64,000 nt of DNA from Branchiostoma floridae (taxonomy: Eukaryota > Chordata > Leptocardii > Amphioxiformes > Branchiostomatidae): positions 4,800,351-4,864,350 of the forward strand of contig NC_049989.1 in NCBI RefSeq assembly GCF_000003815.2, given 5' to 3'. Positions 11,201-23,200 of the stretch are shown here, in pieces. A program made the translations under genes and the position numbers. How positions within the stretch are numbered: position 1 is the first letter of the stretch; every line of letters starts with the position of its first letter. A model generated the notes under the pieces. The model was not told where the DNA came from, made no database searches, and saw nothing but the letters and a program-made list of their open reading frames with translations.

Positions 11201-14200
11201 AGCAGGCCAGGTCAGGCACCGGCCACAGGGACACCAGGGCACACTGGGCGCCCGCGGCCAGGAACGCCCGCGTCAGGCCCACCACGCCATCGGCAGTGAT
11301 GCGACTGTGGGACTCCTGGTGATGACAGCTGATCACAACCTGTGGACATAGTGTAAATTGGTGAGAAAATAGCAGAACATTACCACTTTACAAAAAAAGA
11401 TTTGGGTAGCATATCAATTTCTTGTAAAATAAAATCATAGCCACATCTTAGAGTGATGAGTCTAGTTAATATATCACATACTGCTGCAGCTTGAGTAATT
11501 TGTACAACTACTAGTGTTTATTCTCTACCTTTCTTATTCATCAGGCAGGCCCATTAAGTGAAAAGAAGTATTTCTCTCAACTGCTTAAGGTTCTTATATG
11601 TGTGTTACATTGCTCAACAAGGCCCCAATTTATAATTGTTGTACTGACAAAACAACAAAAGCAGTTATTATTGAAAGCACTCACCAGTTTGGCACAGAGC
11701 TTCAGGTTCAGGATGTCTGCTGCTGTCAGGAGGAAGTCAGACAAGGACGGGGCATCTGTGGTGCTTTCAAGGTCACTGTCATTGTGAAGGTCATGGTTCA
11801 GGTCCATCTGTTCAGGACTATTGTGAATGGCATGGTTACCATTGCCACGGTAACCAGGAGGACTTCTGGGCTCCCCGGGTGAGAGTACGATCGCAGACAG
11901 TCTCCAGTTGACGTGAGTGGAGAAGTGGACACACTCTGCACTGGAGATGATCTCCATGACAGATTCTTTGGTTGCCATGGGACCCAGTAAGGGTTTGACT
12001 CCCAGCATCTCTGAAATGATCCTTGACTCTTGTTCCGCAGCGGGAAGTGGGTCATATGACCATCTCTCTAACACGGATGGAGGCAGCTTGGGGTTCCCTA
12101 GAACCAAACCTGGTAGCACGTCAGAGGGCCTTGACTGTGGGTGTCCTTGCTGGTTCATGCTGAGTGCCTGAATGGACGGTGTGACCACGAGACCATATCT
12201 CTCATACAGGCACTCATTGCTAGAGCTCCCTTTCAAGACAGCAAAAGGCACGAGGTACAGATCTCCATCCAGCACCAACACCAGCTGTCCCGCAGGGGAC
12301 TTCGGTCCGTTCATTCTGGGTAGCACGTCCTCCATGGGTGAAATCAGGAGATCGTACAGAGCACGTAAGGGCGGTTTTCCTGACCAGGGTCTCCGTCTCC
12401 TGCCACCTCCGGTTCCGATGCTGGCCGTGCGAATGCTGCCGGCCGACAGCCCGGAGAACTGGCTGAGTAGGGAGTTCATACTGGTGGTGCTCTTGTTGAA
12501 GACATGGTTACGGTTGATCAGCCTCAAGAAGGTACTGTTGGAGTGCATGCTCATCTCTTCAGCATCACTCTCTGTCTCACTGGAAGACCTGAAAACATAC
12601 AGGATACAATTTGAATATAGAGAAAGAAAATAACTTTTTCTGCTTGCTGAGACCTGAAGTCTGCTGTCAGTGAAAAGTTGCAGAATTGTCCCATCCATAC
12701 AGAAAAAAAAGCTGAAAATGGACATCAACGAAAGGTATCATAAAGCAAAACATTAAACAAAAAGCAGTTACTCAAGCAACTGGATAGGATTTTGAAAAAT
12801 CAAATCCAGTTGCTCAAGTAATTGCATAGTTATTACCTTATTATCTTGATGTCTTACCTTTTTTGACCAAACACAACATAATCTTCTTCTTATTCTAGTC
12901 CTAAGGAAGAGTGTTCAAGTACATTTTCTATCATCTTAAAGTCTACATCTTGATGTTGGTTTATGCATACCTTGGGATGCTTGTCTCCACTCCCAGGGCC
13001 TCCCGTACATGAGACACGTACTGGTCCAACACTGATGTTGACATGGCTACAGACACGTTGTCCTTCTCAGACATGGCTGACAGGGGAGACTCCCTCTCCG
13101 ACGGCAGGTGACTGTTCAGTTCGTTCATGTTACACTCGTGGAACTTTACCACTCCTGAAAGTACAATATGCTCAATGTCAATGGGAAATCTTCCACTCTT
13201 GTATTTACTCCCAGTTCTATATGGACTTCAATGTAATGGTCGAGAAACAAGAACGCTTACTTTGCAATTTAACGGCAGAATCAACGACTAGGAATCGACT
13301 TTGTATGTATCAGATAATTCAACAAATTAAACAAAAAGTTAGTCAAATTCAATTATTACTCCCTCTATGCAACATCTGCAAGTTTGTAGCTGATAATATA
13401 TATATTATCAAGCTAGTCTTACTGAAAAAGGATAAAGTTCTGTTATTGGCAAGCCAGTTGCCAGGATTAAAACATAAGGTAGTCCAATCCTATGTTCTCT
13501 TGCACATCATAAAGTACAGTGATAAGTGAGTACAGAAACTGACCTTTCTGTGGCATGATGAGCCAGCTGTAGAGGTATCCCACAGCTATGGAGTAGTACA
13601 GCACAGCAGCCTTCTGTTTGTCCACCGCAGCGATGATCTGTTCCACTGTTACCGGGGATGTGTCCATGACGCTCCCCGTCTCCGAGCCCTGCCTCTCCAT
13701 CAACAAGTCAATGAAAGCTCGCGTACGGCCGCGCTCGGCGATGGCGAGAGCTTCCTCCTGTCTGCCCAGGCTGACCAATACTCTTTGTAAGGCCTGTGTG
13801 GATACAAGAGTGATATAAAATGTCAACCACTCTGCTTCACTGTTTGTTATACATTGTAGGGAGAGATTGGAAATTTTGTCATATGACATCTACAGAAATT
13901 ACAATAAAAGATAGGACTATACTGTACAAGTATTAAAAAATGATACTGTCAAAATTTGAGTTTGAATGAAAAATAATTGAGTTGGAAATCTTATCAGCTC
14001 ATTGATGCAAATAACATAATCATGAATACAACTCCACACTGGAATTACGTGCCTTTACATTGCCATGATGAAATACCATAAATACAGTTTGTTGTGTGAC
14101 TTTCTGTTCTATCATACCTGGTAACAGGCTGTCTGCATGTCAAACATGTTGAGCTTGTAGTCACTACTGAGGAGGGAGTCTCTCCGGATGGTCTCAAACT

Positions 14201-17200
14201 GGGCAGCAGCCTTGTACAGCTGATGCTGGGACTCCTCTAACTCCTGGTGTGACCACAGGGCCAGACCAAGTCTGGGGAGGGGAGAATGATAGGCATTTAG
14301 TGACACATAGCATCTTCATTTACATGTATATTGCACGAGGAAATAGAAAAAGAAAAGTTTTCATCTGCAGACTCCTTTAGCATCATCATCTCTCTCTCTT
14401 TCTATTTCTCTCTATATTTGTAGAATGAATGGATGAAGAAAACCTTATCTAAATGTACAGGTGTGATGTTTCCACTTATATTTTGCACACTTGTTTCATC
14501 CATTGATATGCTGATACATGTGTATTCTCTACATAGCATGTGCTGAATAAACAGCTGTTATATGTTCCAGTCATATAATAGATTCTAAGTAAAGGTTATC
14601 ATAAGGATAGTCTTTGTAAATCAAAACACCCATTCCTCCTTCTCAAGTGACAGATCACCATCTCCCCACCTGTATCTGATCCTGGCCTCGTCCTCCCTCC
14701 TGCCCAGCTGTTCTGCGATGCCCAACCCCTATTAGATAGTCTAACCAGTTTAACTCAAATATACCTCAATATGTCTTACAAGGGATTTCGCTAGCCCTTC
14801 AAACCCAAACACCCTATCCTCCTCCTACCCAAGTGACAGATCAACATCCCTCGGATAAAACATTAAATGGAGGTCCCGTGTTTGAGGAGAGCCACACCCC
14901 AGGCATGTTAAAGAACCCACCACAAATGCGATGGTATGGTGTGCGATGGTCCAAACCCTTCAGTCTAGATTCAATTGGTGATATTCTCTACAAATCACCC
15001 AGACTCCAGGAAGAATAGTGACATATCAGTCACTAATGGAAATCTGTATCAAACTAAACCAAACCAAACATCTCCCCACCTGTATCTGATTCTGGCCTCG
15101 TCCTCCCTCCTGCCCAGCTGTTCTGCGATGCCCAGCCCCTGCTGCAGGTACGTGATGGCCTGCGAGTAGTTCCCCAGGGCGTGGTGCGTGCGCCCCAGGC
15201 TGCCGTACGCCAGGCACTTCGCAACTTGGTCGTTCATCTGAGCAGCTGGGGTGGAAGAAAGAGATGGAGACATTCAGAAACTAATCTGGTATTGAGGACA
15301 GTACAATCACATCACAGTGTAAACTGCAGAATTTTTAAACTAGTGGCACCTCGTATATTCAAGGATGAACTGAACTGAACAATGTCAATTAAATGTAGGA
15401 CTTTAATTTGCATTACTAACACTTTGTACGTGTAGCTGAGTACATCAATTTAGAGAAATACATTTAGTTGTACCCTAACAGTCTTTTGTAGAAGCAATTA
15501 CTTTGTACCTTGTTGCAATTCTAAAGCACAAAAAGTTAGAGGCCCCAAATCATATTTTGATAGGATGGAAGGAAGGAACATCTGTAGCAAAACATTCAAG
15601 GAGCTCATTATGATAAAAGAAATATGATCAAGCATTAGAATAACTTTTACATACCAATGCTTAGATGTTGCTCCTGGAAGAAGATGGCCTTCTGGAAGTT
15701 GCCCAGTGATTCATGGGTAACTCCCAGGTTGCCATAGGCACGACCTTGGCAGGCTGGGTTGTCGTTCTCCTCAGCGATCTCAAGGTCAAGCTGATGGAAC
15801 TCCAGAGCCTTCTCAAACTCACCTGGAGGGAACAGGTGGAGATCATGGTCAGAGCTGAAGCTACACACTTAATGACTGGACTTCAACAGGGTATACGGAA
15901 ATCTGATTGCTGACTTTATGGGATGATTTTAGTGACAATGTGAAGCATACTAATATTTGACCAAATGTGGGTCAGAGAAACAAACCTATAGCTATGGATT
16001 TAGTTAGTAGTTTTATAGCATGTTTTCATTTGGTGAATTACAAGAAAATCAAGAGTCACAGTGTTAAGGTCATAACATGGCAGACATTGCACTCTACCAT
16101 GAAGAAAAGAGTTCTTACAATCTATAAACAAGAGTGCATCTTAATCTAGACACTGCCTGTAACATGCACTGTATGGTTCACAATATGTCAAAGGAACAAC
16201 ACTCACCCATTTGCTGGTAGACTCCACCCAGTCCACATGCAGCATCAGCCTGCAGGTTCTTGTTGCCCATTTGTTTGGCCATCTCCAGCTGGTGCTCCAA
16301 GCACGATATCGCCTGCTCAAAGTTACCCAGGGTGCTGTGCAGGCACCCCAGTTCACCGTACGCAGACCCCATGGCCTTGGCATTGTTCAGTTCGTGTGCC
16401 ACGACGAGCCTTTTCTCAAAACACACCAGGGCCTGCTGTAGGTTCCCCATGGACCTGTGGGCATTCCCCAGCCCCCTGTAAGCTCGGTCCTGATCAAACA
16501 GGCTGTTGGAGTTCAGAGCGACGGTCAGATGTTGCTCGTGATGCTTCACGGCATCTTCATAATCACCTAGAGCCTCGTAACAGTCTCCTAAATTACCGTA
16601 CGCCCTCCCGCGGTCGAGAATGGCGCTGTGGCCGTTCACCTGCTCCAGGGTTGCGAGCTGCTCCTCGAAATAGCCGATGGCAGCTTCAAACAAGCCCATG
16701 TTCATCTTGGTGATTCCTAGGTTACCGTACGCCTGAGCTTCAACGGCACTGTCTTTTAGATCCTTCGCACGCGCGAGCTGTTCTTCGTAGCAGCCGAGCG
16801 CCGTTGTGTACTTCCCGAGGGAGGTGTGGACGGCACCGAGGTGCCCGTGTGCCTTACACTCCCCCTTCACGTCCCCTATCTCCTGACACAGGTTCAGCTC
16901 CTGTGTGTGGAAGTTCAAGGCTTTATCATACTTCCTCAACAGTCTGTGAGCAGCACCCATGGCTGCGTAGGCACTAGCCTCCAGGGACTTATTCCTAACC
17001 TCTTTGGCCAGCACTAACTGCTGTTCATAGAATTTCACGGCACCTTCAGTGTCCTGTTTGGCCATCAAGGCATCTCCAATGTTTCCCAGCGCTCTGAATT
17101 TCCCTTGGACGTTTTTCAGCACGTGTGCTATGGACAGGAAATATTTCTGGCACTCGAGGGCATTTTCTACATTTCCCAGCGCCTTGTGAGCAAGACCAAG

Positions 17201-20200
17201 ATTACAGTAGGCCTTGGCCATCGCAACCTTGTCCTGCATGTCCTTGGCAAGAGCCAGGTCCAGGTCATAGTAGTGCACGGCTTCCTTGTAGTTCCCTAGC
17301 TTGTAGTGAGCATACCCGAGGTTATGGCAAGCTTTTCCCTCCCCCTCAATATCCTGTATCTCCTGTGTAATGATAAGATATTTGTCGTAGTATGGCACGG
17401 CCTGACTGAACTCCCCCCTTGTACTGTGGTAGTTTCCCAGGTTGCTCAGCGCGCGAGCCTCGCTTGCTTTGTCCTTTATTTCCTGCGAAATGTTCAGGTG
17501 ACTGTGATAATGCTGCAAGGCTTTGTCCTCTGCGTTTAGCGCCTGATAGGCTACTGCCAAGTTTCCGTGCGTGCTAGCCTCGGAGGCACGGTCGTTGACC
17601 GCTTTCGCGATGGTCAACTCCTGAAGGTGGTACTTGACCCCTTGCTCCTGGTGACCTAAGGCACTGTAGGCATTTCCCATGTTGCCGAATGCCCTGCCTT
17701 GCCCAGCACGGTCGTTGCACTCAGATGCTATGGCAAGATGGGCCTTGTGGAGTTTCAACGCGGTGTCAAACTCTCCCTTCAGCTGATAGATGATCCCCAG
17801 GTTTGAACAAGCCCTCCCCTCTGCCTGCTTGTCCTTTGTACTCAACGCAATGTTCAACTGTTGCTCGTGGCAATGCTTGGCACGGTCGTGGTCGCCCATG
17901 CACCGAGCAGCATGCCCAAGTCCAGCATACGCTCTGGCCTCAAACGACTTCTCCTCAATTTCCGCTGCTATTTCCAGCACACGGTTGTGATGCGTCATTG
18001 CCTGGTCAAAGTTCCTTTTGTAGTGATACGAACTCCCAAGGTTACTGTATGCTCTCGCCTCCTCTTCTTTGTTCTGACACTCCTTCGCAATCTCCAAGTG
18101 CTGCTTGTGACATTCAATGCCATTGTCAAAGTCCCCCATCGCGAGGTACACGGTTCCCATGTTGCCTGTCTCCCGCGCTTCGAACAGTTTGTCGTTTATT
18201 TGTTTGGCAAGGACGACACACTGCTTGTGGCTGGCCAGGGCATTCGGGAAGTCTCCGACAGAGGTGTAGACGTGGCCCAGGCTGCTGAGAGCTTTGGCTG
18301 CAACCTGTATCAATGAGAAAGTACAAGTTTGTCAATGCACTATTATTTGCAACAGTTTGAGACCACACAAAAACATCATTTACCATTATCTGCAAAAAGG
18401 GCAGGACTAAAAGACCTACCAAAAGTGTTTTTCATAAAAGAATGTACTGAACTGCTGACTTGCAGGAATTTACTGACTTCAACCTTGCACACTTGGGTCG
18501 GAATGTACAATGTGTATATGAAAAGGCATGCAAACAATATTGCAAGATAGGCATATCAAGAATCAAATCCTTCTTTGTTGATGTGAAAACTAGGTGCAGT
18601 TAATCAAAAATAGATGAGAGTGCCTGTCTGCTCCCTAGCCATAGAATGACTATCCAAATGGTGTTTTTCTTTGGAAACATGCTGTTACAGTAGTGAACAA
18701 TTATAGCTTTATGATCTAAAGACGATTACTAAAATAGGCTGTAGAGCTCTAGATAGTACTACAGTTCAGTGACTAAGCAATCGTTCACAGCTGCCAGGTC
18801 TGCTAATGACAAAGAAGCAAACCCACCTCTCTGTCCTTCTCCTTCATAGCCAGCACCAGCTGCATGCGATGGTGAGCCAGGCTCTCCTTGTAGCAGCCCT
18901 TGGAGTAGTAGGCCGACCCCAGGTTACCCTGCACCCTGCATTCTCCCTGGGGGTCACCTGGGATAGCACACAAGAGACAAAATGTCAGATTTACAAACCA
19001 AGGATTCAATATCACAACATTTGTGTAATTGTTGCAGGTTAATATCAGAATGTTACTGTAAATTTATTCACTATTGTGGTGGTTTTTCTATGTGGGTGGA
19101 GAAAAAGCAAAGTTTTTGCAGTGTTTTTATTTTTTCAGTATAATAATAGTAGTCATACAATGGATACAAATTTGCAGTGTCATAAATTTGTTGTCACAGT
19201 GGACAGGCCACTACAAAAAAAAACACAAAAATGGACCAGCATGAAAGTCCTTAAAAGATTCACAGTACTTTTACCTTCTAATTTGTACAACTGGAATATA
19301 CATTTTGTATAGCATCCTAATTGTTACATTCAAATCATATCAAAAATGTAGCATTTTTTGACAAAGCATGAAATTGTAAATGCTAGAGGGACATTCTCAC
19401 ATTTCACCTGCACCTATAAATAGAATCATATGACTTGATCACTGAGTTAGGCAGAAATACCTTCCTACCACAGCATCAATGTCTACAGACATCCTTAGAC
19501 TATGAGAGACATAACTATGAGAAGAAAAATAAACAACCCATTCCAAAATGTCTAGCTCTTCATAAAAGAGCTCTTGACAGCAAGCAGAAGCACAGACAAA
19601 AGGTTAGGTAAATAGCCATCATCTTGCTCAAGGCTGTAGTAAATGCGGCAGATGTCAAACAATGGACAATGGGGATTACCAAGGCTGACTTAAGAGAACT
19701 TCCTCACTTAGTGCTACACACAAAGACAACAATTCTTGAGCCTACAAAATCTGAGGAGCATATTGTGAAGACTTGAGTTTCATCGTTCAGGAAAATACAA
19801 GACATATTTGTACGTACATTTATGAATGGTAAGGGAAAAAAGTAAGGTATGGTTTACTTATTGACTTGCAGTGCACTTAAATTGACCTTGACAATAAAGT
19901 CTTCATCTACCTGTAGAGAAAAGGGGTTATGTAAGATGTCACCAAGCTCTCAGTCATCTACTTACAACAACTTGGACAAGAGGAATGTCAAACACTGGAC
20001 TTCCACTAAAAGCTTGTTGTCTTTGGAGGAACTTTGTCATCTCCTCTGAGGGCCACTTTGGGTCAGTGCTCGGTTTTTGGATGTCAACCAAATTCAGGAA
20101 AACAACCTCACCGTGTGTTTTATTGGGCAGGGAGAAATGGCTGGAAATGGTGCTTTTTATACAGTCAAAACTTTGGCTGGTACTACAACTACAGACTGCT

Positions 20201-23200
20201 AAATGACCTGATCAAATGAAATCATTCAAACAAGAATTATTCATGTTTGAAATGTTTTTGCTTGCTATCTTTAGCTACATTGTGTATGTAGTGTGTATAC
20301 ACTCCCTATGTAGGGCTATATATAGCACCTCTACTACTTTGTACAGAAATTTTATTATGATTTGTAAAAGTATAAATATTTTCATTCCAATTTTGACTCA
20401 ATACTGTGACATACAGAAGAGGTGCAAACATTTACGCAATCATATCCTTGCTGGCCCTGAACCCCTACATGATGCGTCATACATCTATAGACAACCTGAG
20501 GTTCGGGCATACCAACATTGCCGTCAGCATGACAAGTGTGGCATGGTCAGCCTGCAGTGAAAGGTGGGGTAAGGCAGCGTCTGGTAACCGTACACCACAA
20601 ACATGCCCCTGCATGGGATAACTAGATTTGAGACTGGGGTAAGCACTGATGGGGCATGAAATAGTGTCATGTACAACCCATTTGTTCGCATATCAAGTTT
20701 ACAGTAGAGCAGAGTTTCCATAGGGCACTGCTTATGCATTCTCACACTGAGTAATCCAGAGTACACAAGCTTTATTGGAAACAAGTTCAAATCAATAAAT
20801 CTGTAAATTCTTAGAGTTCTTAAGACTTAGTCCTTTCTTGTGTGTTTCAAGTTAATCACCAACCTAAGACCTTACATTGGATTACATGTAAATATAAACA
20901 GGAAGAATACTCCCGGATAATAATTGGGATTTTCTACATTCCTATTTTTAGACTTGAAAGTCCTCTGGTATAAACATATTGTAACTGACACTAAAAAAAG
21001 CACTCTGAATGCAGCAATGTGTATATATACTGCAGTATGCAAAGAAGCTGCTAGAGGGTGTAAGATTCAACAACTTGTATCCAGGACTGAAGTCTACATA
21101 CATTATTTAGGAAATGCTGCTACAAGGAAATCCATGAATAACTTTTTCAGCTGGACTGTTTGTGAACAAAGAGAAAAACATCTCTAGTTAGAAAGGAAGC
21201 TGCTAGGTGGCTTACACATCCAGCCAGACTTACCGAGTGACTTGGCGACAGTTAGGTCCTGCTGCATGTAAGCGATGGCCTTCTCTGTGTTCCCCAGTAA
21301 CCAGTGTGCTGTGGACAGGGCCGAGAACACTGACCCTTTCAGCTTCAGGCTGCACGTCCCCACCTGGACAGGGTAGGAGGAGAAATACACATTGAGGATG
21401 CATTTTTCCATTGGGATCAAAGGTACCTGCTATAGTCGGCACCACATATGGTACGGCTCTGTACATATTGACTGTACCTCCTGGTACAAATGTCTGATTA
21501 AAGAAGGAGTAAACAGAAATCAGTAAGACCTTATATGAGAAACTGTTCCTTCAATAGTTTTAAAGGGAATTTCAGTATTTTGGAGGGACCTTGTAAGTAT
21601 ACATTGTACATCTATAGATTATTAAGATTTACCCCCTTGAAATTCATGTTAATCATTAACACGTAAATACTTCTTAACAATGCCTTTAGATGGGTGAACG
21701 TCAAACATACATGTCTTTTGAGTAGTTTATTTTGAAGTGATAGAATACTGCTAAAAACAAGTAACATGCATTGGCATAATACCGGTCATAAGCCTTATAC
21801 TGGTCGATTAAAAATAGTGGAACTTAAAGAGATCTACACATGCAACAATAGTTATTTCTGAGGTATGCACACTTCAGACATCTAGGTATCCAATACATAA
21901 TTTACAAAGCATCGATAACAATGCATTCGAAGACAACAAGGCCAAAAGTTTTCAGGTCATTTTCGGGGCAGGCGAGCTCGTCGTGGGACAAACACATTGT
22001 CACGTTCATCGCCAGATTTGTAGATAATAATCACATGTGCTCACGGCACAAGACGAGCATGATTCAACAGCAATCTTGAATTTCTTTTGGTGACCTACAA
22101 CTCGTGTAAAAGTGTGAGGAACCGTTGCATTATCGCCCGGATCTACGGCTGAATGGGTCAAATTGAACGTACGCCGACATTTTCCCGCCATTTTTAATGC
22201 TACGGCCAGCAGTAAAGTTTTACGTCATAGCGGTTGTGACGGACCAAAATTAAATGAAAATTCTTGTCAGTATACGCCCATTTTCTCATGACTTTTTGTA
22301 TGCTCATGCAGATTTTTGTTTTGTGCAACTACTAACAGGAAAGAAAGGAACAACAGAGGATGTATAAAGGTACATAGCGGCAGTTAATTGTGCCGTGTTT
22401 CGTTCGGCCGGTATAGTGCACCCCCTTCCATCCACGCGCCCGTTCTCCATGCAATTCCGCGGTGTGTTCCAATTACGATATTATGTTTTTAGCAGGACCA
22501 GAGAGACAAAATAATTTACACAGAAGAAGTGGCAAAGGTAAGCTGTAACAGCAACATGTAACTGGAGAAAATGATGCGTTGATCATTTGCCAAATTAGCA
22601 TTGCTTGAGAAATTGCAGTAAACCGACCGGTATTATGCCAATGGATGTTACATGACCGCATGGTCGGATTTTCCCACAACTCTTTTGCCTTCAGGCCACA
22701 TATGCTTGGATTCCTGATCTCTTAAGCTCTTGATTATAGAATAACAGTTCTCGCAAAGGTATTCAGACAGGAACATTTGAACAATTTGGAAGTTTCTACA
22801 ACATGTGCAAAACTTAAGTAGTGTTTGAATACAACATGTCAAAGCATTAAAGTTTGTATTTCACATGTACAGTGAAACTTGTATAAGCGACCACGTCCGT
22901 AAGACGACCATCGGCCTATTACGACCGCTTTTGGCCGGTCCCGATTTTCCTCCCCATAGACACAAGCATTAAGCAACGTGGCCAAAGCGACCACTTGTCT
23001 TCTGTGACCGCGACCACCCCGAATCCGGTCCGCCCGCGACCGAAATGTTGCCGAAGACGACCGCGTCATTTTCAAGTGTGTAGCGGCCTCGATTTTTGAT
23101 GATATCTGGCGGGAAATCCGCTAAAATCGGCTTGTGTTTTGGCGAAGAAAACTTGCCGAAACGACTGCGTCATTTTCAAGACAGTAGAAACTGTCGATAT

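Larger units (their letters stand above)
8269..16206. other. Short introns of the TTC28 3' half
   Basis: The introns between exons 6 and 20 are each about 0.1-0.8 kb. Those over 300 bp (10765-11120, 11340-11684, 12589-12970, 13155-13543, 13794-14117, 14272-15079, 15246-15654, 15823-16206) are plain AT-rich sequence, apart from the exon-8 copy and SINE-like piece in 14272-15079. Confidence 0.7.

Noticed and set aside
12172-12633. 153-codon plus-strand frame
   Set aside because: Antisense to the CHAT exon; no homology.
12589-12728. Upstream extension of the exon-12 frame
   Set aside because: Read-through into the intron. Human similarity starts at the acceptor at 12588.
14659-14729. A regular additional TTC28 exon
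   Set aside because: It repeats the end of exon 8 without the rest, and the exon 8 to exon 9 phase is already continuous.
17861-18316. 151-codon plus-strand frame and several neighbours
   Set aside because: Shadow of the TPR-array exon. The minus-strand product is unambiguous.
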